A DNA stretch of 64,000 nucleotides from Culex pipiens pallens (lineage: Eukaryota > Arthropoda > Insecta > Diptera > Culicidae): the NCBI RefSeq assembly GCF_016801865.2, contig NC_068937.1, positions 130,999,712 to 131,063,711 on the forward strand, written 5' to 3'. Shown piece after piece: positions 10,746 to 22,694 of this stretch. How positions within the stretch are numbered: position 1 is the first letter of the stretch; each line of letters begins with the position of its first letter. The translations under genes were made by a program, and so were the position numbers. Below the pieces are notes generated by a model. That model did not search any database. It was not told the DNA's origin and was given only the letters and a program-made list of their open reading frames with translations.

Positions 10746-13700
10746 TGTCAAAATTGTCAAAATTGTCAAAATTGTCGAAATTGTCAAAATTGTCAAAATT
10801 GTCAAAATTGTCAAAATTGTCAAAATTGTCAAAATTGTCAAAATTGTCAAAATTGTCAAAATTGTCAAAATTGTCAAAATTGTCAAAATTGTCAAAATTG
10901 TCAAAATTGTCAAAATTGTCAAAATTGTCAAAATTGTCAAAATTGTCAAAATTGTCAAAATTGTCAAAATTGTCAAAATTGTCAAAATTGTCAAAATTGT
11001 CAAAATTGTCAAAATTGTCAAAATTGTCAAAATTGTCAAAATTGTCAAATTGTCAAAATTGTCAAAATTGTCAAAATTGTCAAAATTGTCAAAATTGTCA
11101 AAATTGTCAAAATTGTCAAAATTGTCAAAATTGTCAAAATTGTCAAAATTGTCAAAATTGTCAAAATTGTCAAAATTGTCAAAATTGTCAAAATTGTCAA
11201 AATTGTCAAAATTGTCAAAATTATCAAAATTGTCAAAATTGTCAAAATTGTCAAAATTGTCAAAACTGTCAAAATTGTCAAAATTGTCAAAATTGTCAAA
11301 ATTGTCAAAATTGTCAAAATTGTCAAAATTGTCAAAATTGTCAAAATTGTCAAAATTGTCAAAATTGTCAAAATTGTCAAAATTGTCAAAATTGTCAAAA
11401 TTGTCAAAATTGTCAAAATTGTCAAAATTGTCAAAATTGTCAAAATTGTCAAAATTGTCAAAATTGTCAAAATTGTCAAAATTGTCAAAATTGTCAAAAT
11501 TGTCAAAATTGTCAAAATTGTCAAAATTGTCAAAATTGTCAAAATTGTCAAAATTGTCAAATTGTCAAAATTGTCAAAATTGTCAAAATTGTCAAAATTG
11601 TCAAAATTGTCAAAATTGTCAAAATTGTCAAAATTGTCAAAATTGTCAAAATTGTCAAAATTGTCAAAATTGTCAAAATTGTCAAAATTGTCAAAATTGT
11701 CAAAATTTTCAAAATTGTCAAAATTGTCAAAATTGTCAAAATTGTCAAAATTGTCAAAATTGTCAAAATTGTCAAAATTGTCAAAATTGTCAAAATTGTC
11801 AAAATTGTCAAAATTGTCAAAATTGTCAAAATTGTCAAAATTGTCAAAATTGTCAAAATTGTCAAAATTGTCAAAATTGTCAAAATTGTCAAAATTGTCA
11901 AAATTGTCAAAATTGTCAAAATTGTCAAAATTGTCAAAATTGTCAAAATTGTTAAAATTGTCAAAATTGTCCAAATTGCCGAAATTGTCAAAATTGTCAA
12001 AATTTTCAAAATTGTCCAAATTGCCAAAATTGTCAAAATTGTCAAAACTGTCAAAATTGTCAAAATTGTCAAAATTGTCAAAATTGTCAAAATTGTCAAA
12101 ATTGTCAAAATTGTCAAAATTGTCAAAATTGTCAAAATTGTCAAAATTGTCAAAATTGTCAAAATTGTCAAAATTGTCAAAATTGTCAAAATTGTCAAAA
12201 TTGTCAAAATTGTCAAAATTGTCAAAATTGTCAAAATTGTCAAAATTGTCAAAATTGTCAAATTGTCAAAATTGTCAAAATTGTCAAAATTGTCAAAATT
12301 GTCAAAATTGTCAAAATTGTCAAAATTGTCAAAATTGTCAAAATTGTCAAAATTGTCAAAATTGTCAAAATTGTCAAAATTGTCAAAATTGTCAAAATTG
12401 TCAAAATTGTCAAAATTGTCAAAATTGTCAAAATTGTCAAAATTGTCAAAATTGTCAAAATTTTCAAAATTGTCAAAATTGTCAAAATTGTCAAAATTGT
12501 CAAAATTGTCAAAATTGTCAAAATTGTCAAAATTGTCAAAATTGTCAAAATTGTCAAAATTGTCAAAATTGTCAAAATTGTCAAAATTGTCAAAATTGTC
12601 AAAATTGTCAAAATTGTCAAAATTGTCAAAATTGTCAAAATTGTCAAAATTGTCAAAATTGTCAAAATTGTCAAAATTGTCAAAATTGTCAAAATTGTCA
12701 AAATTGTCAAAATTGTCAAAATTGTTAAAATTGTCAAAATTGTCCAAATTGCCGAAATTGTCAAAATTGTCAAAATTTTCAAAATTGTCCAAATTGCCAA
12801 AATTGTCAAAATTGTCAAAATTGTCAAAATTGTCAAAATTGTCAAAACTGTCAAAATTGTCAAAATTGTCAAAATTGTCAAAATTGTCAAAATTGTCAAA
12901 ATTGTCAAAATTGTCAAAATTGTCAAAATTGTCAAAATTGTCAAAATTGTCAAAATTGTCAAAACTGTCAAAATTGTCAAAATTGTCAAAATTGTCAAAA
13001 TTGTCAAAATTGTCAAAATTGTCAAAATTGTCAAAATTGTCAAAATTGTCAAAATTGTCAAAATTGTCAAAATTGTCAAAATTGTCAAAATTGTCAAAAT
13101 TGTCAAAATTGTCAAAATTGTCAAAATTGTCAAAATTGTCAAAATTGTCAAAATTGTCAAAATTGTCAAAATTGTCAAAATTGTCAAAATTGTCAAAATT
13201 GTCAAAATTGTCAAAATTGTCAAAATTGTCAAAATTGTCAAAATTGTCAAAATTGTCAAAATTGTCAAAATTGTCAAAATTGTCAAAATTGTCAAAATTG
13301 TCAAAATTGTCAAAATTGTCAAAATTGTCAAAATTGTCAAAATTGTCAAAATTGTCAAAATTGTCAAAATTGTCAAAATTGTCAAAATTGTCAAAATTGT
13401 CAAAATTGTCAAAATTGTCAAAATTGTCAAATTGTCAAAATTGTCAAAATTGTCAAAATTGTCAAAATTGTCAAAATTGTCAAAATTGTCAAAATTGTCA
13501 AAATTGTCAAAATTGTCAAAATTGTCAAAATTGTCAAAATTGTCAAAATTGTCAAAATTGTCAAAATTGTCAAAATTGTCAAAATTGTCAAAATTGTCAA
13601 AATTGTCAAAATTGTCAAAATTGTCAAAATTGTCAAAATTGTCAAAATTGTCAAAATTGTCAAAATTGTCAAAATTGTCAAAATTGTTAAAATTGTCAAA

Positions 13701-16700
13701 ATTGTCCAAATTGCCGAAATTGTCAAAATTGTCAAAATTTTCAAAATTGTCCAAATTGCCAAAATTGTCAAAATTGTCAAAATTGTCAAAATTGTCAAAA
13801 CTGTCAAAATTGTCAAAATTGTCAAAATTGTCAAAATTGTCAAAATTGTCAAAATTGTCAAAATTGTCAAAATTGTCAAAACTGTCAAAATTGTCAAAAT
13901 TGTCAAAATTGTCAAAATTGTCAAAATTGTCAAAATTGTCAAAATTGTCAAAATTGTCAAAATTGTCAAAATTGTCAAAATTGTCAAAATTGTCAAAATT
14001 GTCAAAATTGTCAAAATTGTCAAAACTGTCAAAATTGTCAAAATTGTCAAAATTGTCAAAATTGTCAAAATTGTCAAAATTGTCAAAATTGTCAAAATTG
14101 TCAAAATTGTCAAAATTGTCAAAATTGTCAAAATTGTCAAAATTGTCAAAATTGTCAAAATTGTCAAAATTGTCAAAATTGTCAAAATTGTCAAAATTGT
14201 CAAAATTGTCAAAATTGTCAAATTGTCAAAATTGTCAAAATTGTCAAAATTGTCAAAATTGTCAAAATTGTCAAAATTGTCAAAATTGTCAAAATTGTCA
14301 AAATTGTCAAAATTGTCAAAATTGTCAAAATTGTCAAAATTGTCAAAATTGTCAAAATTGTCAAAATTGTCAAAATTGTCAAAATTGTCAAAATTGTCAA
14401 AATTGTCAAAATTGTCAAAATTGTCAAAATTGTCAAAATTGTCAAAATTGTCAAAATTGTCAAAATTGTCAAAATTGTCAAAACTGTCAAAATTGTCAAA
14501 ATTGTCAAAATTGTCAAAATTGTCAAAATTGTCAAAATTGTCAAAATTGTCAAAATTGTCAAAATTGTCAAAATTGTCAAAATTGTCAAAATTGTCAAAA
14601 TTGTCAAAATTGTCAAAATTCTCAAAATTGTCAAAATTGTCAAAATTGTCAAAATTGTCAAAATTGTCAAAATTGTCAAAATTGTCAAAATTGTCAAAAT
14701 TGTCAAAATTGTCAAAATTGTCAAAATTGTCAAAATTGTCAAAATTGTCAAAATTGTCAAAATTGTCAAAATTGTCAAAATTGTCAAAATTTTCAAAATT
14801 GTCAAAATTGTCAAAATTGTCAAAATTGTCAAAATTGTCAAAATTGTCAAAATTGTCAAAATTGTCAAAATTGTCAAAATTGTCAAAATTGTCAAAATTG
14901 TCAAAATTGTCAAAATTGTCAAAATTGTCAAAATTGTCAAAATTGTTAAAATTGTCAAAATTGTCAAAATTGTCAAAATTGTCAAAATTGTCAAAATTGT
15001 CAAAATTGTCAAAATTGTCAAAATTGTCAAAATTGTCAAAATTGTCAAAATTGTCAAAATTGTCAAAATTGTCAAAATTGTCAAAATTGTCAAAATTGTC
15101 AAAATTGTCAAAATTGTCAAAATTGTCAAAATTGTCAAAATTGTCAAAATTGTCAAAATTGTCAAAATTGTCAAAATTGTCAAAATTGTCAAAATTGTCA
15201 AAATTGTCAAAATTGTCAAAATTGTCAAAATTGTCAAATTGTCAAAATTGTCAAAATTGTCAAAATTGTCAAAATTGTCAAAATTGTCAAAATTGTCAAA
15301 ATTGTCAAAATTGTCAAAATTGTCAAAATTGTCAAAATTGTCAAAATTGTCAAAATTGTCAAAATTGTCAAAATTGTCAAAATTGTCAAAATTGTCAAAA
15401 TTTTCAAAATTGTCAAAATTGTCAAAATTGTCAAAATTGTCAAAATTGTCAAAATTGTCAAAATTGTCAAAATTGTCAAAATTGTCAAAATTGTCAAAAT
15501 TGTCAAAATTGTCAAAATTGTCAAAATTGTCAAAATTGTCAAAATTGTCAAAATTGTCAAAATTGTCAAAATTGTTAAAATTGTCAAAATTGTCCAAATT
15601 GCCGAAATTGTCAAAATTGTCAAAATTTTCAAAATTGTCCAAATTGCCAAAATTGTCAAAATTGTCAAAATTGTCAAAATTGTCAAAACTGTCAAAATTG
15701 TCAAAATTGTCAAAATTGTCAAAATTGTCAAAATTGTCAAAATTGTCAAAATTGTCAAAATTGTCAAAATTGTCAAAATTGTCAAAATTGTCAAAATTGT
15801 CAAAATTGTCAAAATTGTCAAAATTGTCAAAATTGTCAAAATTGTCAAAATTGTCAAAATTGTCAAAATTGTCAAAATTGTCAAAATTGTCAAATTGTCA
15901 AAATTGTCAAAATTGTCAAAATTGTCAAAATTGTCAAAATTGTCAAAATTGTCAAAATTGTCAAAATTGTCAAAATTGTCAAAATTGTCAAAATTGTCAA
16001 AATTGTCAAAATTGTCAAAATTGTCAAAATTTTCAAAATTGTCAAAATTGTCAAAATTGTCAAAATTGTCAAAATTGTCAAAATTGTCAAAATTGTCAAA
16101 ATTGTCAAAATTGTCAAAATTGTCAAAATTGTCAAAATTGTCAAAATTGTCAAAATTGTCAAAATTGTCAAAATTGTCAAAATTGTCAAAATTGTCAAAA
16201 TTGTCAAAATTGTCAAAATTGTCAAAATTGTCAAAATTGTCAAAATTGTCAAAATTGTCAAAATTGTCAAAATTGTTAAAATTGTCAAAATTGTCAAAAT
16301 TGTCAAAATTGTCAAAATTGTCAAAATTGTCAAAATTGTCAAAATTGTCAAAATTGTCAAATTGTCAAAATTGTCAAAATTGTCAAAATTGTCAAAATTG
16401 TCAAAATTGTCAAAATTGTCAAAATTGTCAAAATTGTCAAAATTGTCAAAATTGTCAAAATTGTCAAAATTGTCAAAATTGTCAAAATTGTCAAAATTGT
16501 CAAAATTGTCAAAATTGTCAAAATTGTCAAAATTGTCAAAATTGTCAAAATTGTCAAAATTGTCAAAATTGTCAAAATTGTCAAAATTGTCAAAATTGTC
16601 AAAATTGTCAAAATTGTCAAAATTGTCAAAATTGTCAAAATTGTCAAAATTGTCAAAATTGTCAAAATTGTCAAAATTGTCAAAATTGTCAAAATTGTCA

Positions 16701-17471
16701 AAATTGTCAAAATTGTCAAAATTGTCAAAATTGTCAAAATTGTCAAAATTGTCAAAATTGTCAAAATTGTTAAAATTGTCAAAATTGTCAAAATTGCCGA
16801 AATTGTCAAAATTGTCAAAATTGTCAAAATTGTCAAAATTGTCAAAATTGTCAAAATTGTCAAAATTGTCAAAATTGTCAAAATTGTCAAAATTGTCAAA
16901 ATTGTCAAAATTGTCAAAATTGTCAAAATTGTCAAAATTGTCAAAATTGTCAAAATTGTCAAAATTGTCAAAATTGTCAAAATTGTCAAAATTGTCAAAA
17001 TTGTCAAAATTGTCAAAATTGTCAAAATTGTCAAAATTTTCAAAATTGTCAAAATTGTCAAAATTGTCAAAATTGTCAAAATTGTCAAAATTGTCAAAAT
17101 TGTCAAAATTGTCAAAATTGTCAAAATTGTCAAAATTGTCAAAATTGTCAAAATTGTCAAAATTGTCAAAATTGTCAAAATTGTCAAAATTGTCAAAATT
17201 GTCAAAATTGTCAAAATTGTCAAAATTGTCAAAATTGTCAAAATTGTCAAAATTGTCAAAATTGTCAAAATTGTCAAAATTGTCAAAATTGTCAAAATTG
17301 TCAAAATTGTAAAAATTGTAAAAATTGTAAAAATTGTCAAAATTGTCAAAATTGTCAAAATTGTAAAAATTGTAAAAATTGTAAAAATTGTCAAAATTGT
17401 CAAAATTGTCAAAATTGTCAAAATTGTCAAAATTGTCAAAATTGTCAAAATTGTCAAAATTGTCAAAATTG
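10746..17471. repeat. 6.7 kb satellite of a 9-bp unit, TTGTCAAAA
   Basis: Roughly 745 tandem copies of TTGTCAAAA. Because the period is a multiple of three and the unit has no stop in most frames, it produces long spurious frames (KLS, NCQ or KIV repeats on plus; TIL or DNF repeats on minus). Single-base variants (TTTTCAAAA, CTGTCAAAA, TTGTTAAAA) and an 8-bp unit (TTGTCAAA) recur in a fixed order, marking a higher-order repeat. Near 17310-17390 triplets of TTGTAAAAA alternate with TTGTCAAAA. It is not coding. Confidence 0.97.
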
Positions 17472-17499
17472 TTAATATTGTAAAAAAAAAACATTAAAA

Positions 17500-18215
17500 T
17501 CAAGATTCAAGATTCAAGATTCAAGATTCAAGATTCAAGATTCAAGATTCAAGATTCAAGATTCAAGATTCAAGATTCAAGATTCAAGATTCAAGATTCA
17601 AGATTCAAGATTCAAGATTCAAGATTCAAGATTCAAGATTCAAGATTCAAGATTCAAGATTCAAGATTCAAGATTCAAGATTCAAGATTCAAGATTCAAG
17701 ATTCAAGATTCAAGATTCAAGATTCAAGATTCAAGATTCAAGATTCAAGATTCAAGATTCAAGATTCAAGATTCAAGATTCAAGATTCAAGATTCAAGAT
17801 TCAAGATTCAATATTCAAGATTCAAGATTCAAGATTCAAGATTCAAGATTCAAGATTCAAGATTCAAGATTCAAGATTCAAGATTCAAGATTCAAGATTC
17901 AAGATTCAAGATTCAAGATTCAAGATTCAAGATTCAAGATTCAAGATTCAAGATTCAAGATTCAAGATTCAAGATTCAAGATTCAAGATTCAAGATTCAA
18001 GATTCAAGATTCAAGATTCAAGATTCAAGATTCAAGATTCAAGATTCAAGATTCAAGATTCAAGATTCAAGATTCAAGATTCAAAATTCAAGATTCAAGA
18101 TTCAAGATTCAAGATTCAAGATTCAAGATTCAAGATTCATGATTCAAGATTCAAGATTCAAGATTCAAGATTCAAGATTCAAGATTCAAGATTCAAGATT
18201 CAAGATTCAAGATTC
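17500..18215. repeat. 0.7 kb satellite of a 7-bp unit, TTCAAGA
   Basis: About 102 tandem copies of TTCAAGA with only a few substitutions (for example near 17811, 18084 and 18140). It begins about 30 bp after the 9-bp satellite ends, separated by a short A-rich bridge. Confidence 0.97.
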
Positions 18216-20158
18216 GTGATTTAAGATTCGAAATCCAATATTTGGTTTTGGAGATAGATCAAGACTTAAACCCAAAATGAGAAAACTGATTGATGACTAA
18301 ATCTACGTTCGTCCTAAGAAGTAACCCTAAAAAACACAGTCTGCAACAAAAATCCACCCAACTTTACGACGCAAGAAATCATATGTTTTCCCAAGGTCAT
18401 CAACCGGTGCCGTAAAAGTGAAAGAATACGACGGGTCAAGTTGGAAAACAAGGTCGACCTTCACGCACCCAAATCCGTCATTCGGGGTGGACATCAAAAA
18501 AAGACCGGTGAAATACGCATAAACAGTTTTATGGTCATCGTCGCCGGTCACCGGTGGGTAATTCTTTCCTTGTTACTGCTCAGGTACAAATTTGGGGAGT
18601 TCTGTACATTGCATAGGCAGTGGTCGTTTAAGGAAAGGTCAAGAAATCAATGAGAAGATTGTTGGGTGTTTTCATTCACTTGAAAAAAAGAAATTCTCAG
18701 TCAAAACTTTTCACCAAACAACTCCCAAAGCGATTATCGCTCCGATAAACAATCAGTTCCGAAAGCTTCGGGGCCGACTACTCCCATAAATGGCACAAAT
18801 CTGTCCATCCAATCTCACCCCACCACCTCCTTTCTCCAGAAAGTCAGAACCTTAAAACAATACGCCGTCCCATGGCAGGCAATGAACATCAAAGTTTGGC
18901 ACCGGTTTGCGAAAACATTGTGTTTGCTCGCATTTTGGGGCCCAGGGAAAACCCCACCCAGAACGGTTCAGCTCATTTCTTAAGATTTGTACCCCGGGGT
19001 ACCCCGCAAAAAGTTGGGGGCCGCAACTCGGGGTGGATTCCAGGTTAAAAGGTTTTTAAGAACCCCCCCTGAACCATTCACCGAGGCGGAGCGAAAAGTA
19101 CGGTCCAAAAACTCCTAAAAATCTCATTTCGGAGGGCAGAACGTGTGTGTGTGAGAGAACGAGGGGGCTTTCATCCAAGTTTTGATGTTTGTTTTTTTCG
19201 CCGTGCAAAGTTGGTGCACACAAACAGCAGCACCGGCGCAATATGTTCGTATTTGTGAACGTTTGTGTACGGAGTGAAAATTAAACCGGTCTGGACGAAA
19301 ACAAGCCACAGTTTGCACATACGGAGTAGGTTGAACTTTACTTAGGACTTGAAGGGTGACCGTCGGGTGGAGCGACTTCATTCTTTTGGCTTGAATCTTG
19401 AATCTTGAATCTTGAATCTTGAATCTTGAATCTTGAATCTTGAATCTTGAATCCTGAATCTTGAATCTGACTTCTGACTTCTGATTTCTGTTTTTTTTTT
19501 AATTTTTGGCTTCTTTTATTTGATTCCTGACTTCTGACTACTAAATTTTCTCTTCTGACTACTGAAGTAGTCAGTTTTTTTCTGACATCAATCACAAAAA
19601 GTTTTAAACTTCCCTCAAACCACGGTTAAATCATCTAAAAATACCCCTAGAAAAGGAAAGGTTAAGTGCTATTGGCAGCTGTACTTCGGAGTAGTTTTTC
19701 ATTTTTCAAGGGGTGGGGAGACCCTCCCCCCTTCTTCTTCCTACTTCTTAAGCAAGGCTAAAGTGGGGCGGTCACGAATAATAGACTGGGTTTGGCAAAG
19801 CGAAATCGTCTCACACATGGGTGGGCATCTTGCGTCGAGCTTCCCGGAAACACACCGACAACAAATTAGTAATGCTTCGTGAAGTAGCTCAAACGGAAAG
19901 TTTAAAGATTTCATTCTGGGGAAATTTTTTGAAGAAAATTTCCTCAACCACAACAACCGTCACGTACAGGGAATTTCACTGCAAGGTCAACAGTGCACTC
20001 AAAGCATGCCATGCTACTGCTGTTTTAGTCGTTAAACACAAGAAATGAGAATGCATCTGAGAGCAAACTTGGCAGAAAAGAAGGAACTAAGTAGGGGGGT
20101 GGGTCATGTATGAACAAATGCTTATCCTTAGAACAAATGAAGACAGAGCTCGGAACAC
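18216..20158. other. Non-coding stretch between satellites and the large inverted repeat
   Basis: No supportable gene. Base composition is close to unique host DNA, especially 18300-19300. It contains a short reversed 7-bp array (19391-19467) and a degenerate TTCTGAC-rich tract up to about 19580. Likely intron or flank. Confidence 0.5.
19391..19467. repeat. Short array of TTGAATC, the reverse complement of the 17.5-18.2 kb unit
   Basis: About eleven copies of TTGAATC, which is GATTCAA read on the other strand, so it is the same 7-bp unit in inverted orientation 1.2 kb away. It grades into degenerate TTCTGAC repeats at 19467-19580. Confidence 0.9.
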
Positions 20159-22694
20159 ATATTAATCTTCTCATTGAAAAGTGCCGGCGACAAAATTGGG
20201 CGAAAAGTTCACCGCCCGGAGATCGCGAGTTGGCGCGAGCGAATGAACACCGCGAAAAAAGATTCGGGGGTGCATTGGGGTTAAATGATCATTTCGTCAT
20301 TCGGTTTAATTAAAAAATAATTATTTTTTCGTAAATATCGCTACTTTAGTGCGATGTAATTAATTTTTACAGTAAATTAGGCATTGTTACATCAAATTTG
20401 ACCTTTCAAACGAACTAGAATGGCCAAATTTTAAAACATCAATGTTTGCCAATTTGACCGTTTTACCCCCAATTCCCCTTGTAGAACAAAAGAAAAGTTC
20501 ATCCCCGGTCTGTCAGCAGCGCGCTGTTTTGTTTGCTGGATCAACATTTGGAAATGTCGAACGTTGAAGGAAATCGCTCAAAAAATGGAAATTAACCGAT
20601 TTCAAATGTTATGGCCGCAAATGAATGGTAAGGGTGGCTAATTTTTGATTCCGATCTGTAAAACTAGTTCTGGCGAGGGTTCTGGGCACTGCGGCAATCG
20701 ATTTTACCGGCGGGTTGCTTCCGGTTGCATTTGATTTGAGGAGAAGGTTTTTCAATCCACCAGGGGCTTATTCGGGGGCAACAGTTTCGGTAATCCGGAA
20801 CTTCCGGTAAGTTTTATATTTGCAGTGTTTAGCATGAAAAACAAACTTAGACCAATCTTTCAAGTGTGCGCTCTTTTTGAGGAGGGGGCGCAAACCGAAG
20901 AAGAACGCAACTCGGGGGAGCGTTATTTCGGGGTTTGCGCGCAAATCGAAGGAGCGTTATTGCAGGGTTTTGGCGTAAAATGGGATTTTCTTTTTTAATT
21001 TTATTTACAATTAAACGAAACATTTATATAAGGGGTCATCCACAAAACACTAATAATGGGCCATCCTCAAATCTGGGTATCCAAGAACTCCCGGATGTCA
21101 TGGCCTAGATAGCTACCTGATCAACGGAGGTCTCGACGGAGGTCTATAGAGCTATCTACGTGCGTATGTATTGCGTGTACGTACACGAAAAAAAGTGAGG
21201 TTAAATTTTGTCCGGCCAGCAAAATCAAATGGTGCGCTAGTGTGCGTACGTGATATTTGACGTTTATAAAGCGTTTTTGCACAAATATCTGGCTAAATAA
21301 AATGTTATAACATTGACAGAATCACTTTTAAAGCCAAATTTGGAGAAATCCTCCTGCCACGTGGTGGCTGATTGACATGTCCCAAGTAACCAAACAGCAC
21401 TAAAACAAGTCAGATTGCAGCACTAGAAGCGCTTTACCAGCAGTGGCTTACAGCTAAGTTGTTTTGGCATCTGCACTAAATGCGCTTTTACAGCTGATAA
21501 GCAACCGGTTTTGGACTTTATATTTCTGATTTCCAGCTAGCCTCTACTGTTGTTGATCCAACCCTGCACAAAATGTCAAAAAAATTAGAGAAGCAAAAAT
21601 GTTGCTCTCTTTCTCTTTTTCCTCTCCCTCTTCTGATCTATTTTTGGTTTGTTTACTACCACGTTACCGACTCAGCTGACCGAGTGGGGAAGAGCCGATT
21701 TTTTTGAGCGAAAGGTAGATGTTGGAGATGTGATGCCAGTAGCTTGAGGAGGTTTCGCCGTTGAGTGAAGTTGTTGCGTTTGAAACGGAATTTGTATACG
21801 ATTCTAAATAGATTCCGTTTCAGAATTCGGATTGAGTTAACTGGGTTTGGTTTCAAATATTTCGTTTGATATGTTTCACACTAGCGTGCCCAGCTCTTTG
21901 AGGAAGGTGGGGCAATAATATGGACGTTTTTGAAAAATACGTCATTTGTGGACACCCCCTAACACACCCTCCTCAAAAAGAGCGCACACTTGAAAGATTG
22001 GTCTAAGTTTGTTTTTCATGCTAAACACTGCAAATATGAAACTTACCGGAAGTTCCGGATTACCGAAACTGTTGCCCCCGAATAAGCCCCTGGTGGATTG
22101 AAAAACCTTCTCCTCAAATCAAATGCAACCGGAAGCAACCCGCCGGTAAAATCGATTGCCGCAGTGCCCAGAACCCTCGCCAGAACTAGTTTTACAGATC
22201 GGAATCAAAAATTAGCCACCCTTACCATTCATTTGCGGCCATAACATTTGAAATCGGTTAATTTCCATTTTTTGAGCGATTTCCTTCAACGTTCGACATT
22301 TCCAAATGTTGATCCAGCAAACAAAACAGCGCGCTGCTGACAGACCGCGGATGAACTTTTCTTTTGTTCTACAAGGGGAATTGGGGGTAAAACGGTCAAA
22401 TTGGCAAACATTGATGTTTTAAAATTTGGCCATTCTAGTTCGTTTGAAAGGTCAAATTTGATGTAACAATGCCTAATTTACTGTAAAAATTAATTACATC
22501 GCACTAAAGTAGCGATATTTACGAAAAAATAATTATTTTTTAATTAAACCGAATGACGAAATGATCATTTAACCCCAATGCACCCCCGAATCTTTTTTCG
22601 CGGTGTTCATTCGCTCGCGCCAACTCGCGATCTCCGGGCGGTGAACTTTTCGCCCAATTTTGTCGCCGGCACTTTTCAATGAGAAGATTAATAT
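20159..22694. repeat. Near-perfect 728-bp inverted repeat with 1.08 kb loop
   Basis: Left arm 20159-20886 and right arm 21968-22694 are reverse complements. I could find only about two or three mismatches (for example ATCCCCGG against ATCCGCGG), with essentially no length change. The loop is 20887-21967. The two arms give the same open-frame peptide in opposite directions (WAKSSPPGDRELARANEH), which is a consequence of the palindrome, not evidence of a gene. No target duplication is evident at the outer ends. Confidence 0.93.
21031..21960. mobile_element. Possible miniature element in the inverted-repeat loop
   Basis: Loop ends carry AGGGGTCATCCACAAA (left) and, as reverse complement, AGGGGGTGTCCACAAATGAC (right), an imperfect terminal inverted repeat. 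No coding sequence. Without a second copy or a clear target duplication the call is tentative. Confidence 0.4.

Noticed and set aside
10736..17503. Very long frames (up to 984 codons) of KLS, NCQ, KIV, TIL and DNF repeats
   Set aside because: They are forced by the 9-bp period on both strands, change frame at each 8-bp unit and have no domain or splice context.
10746..18215. CRISPR array
   Set aside because: Units are 7-9 bp tandem repeats without spacers, in a eukaryotic genome.
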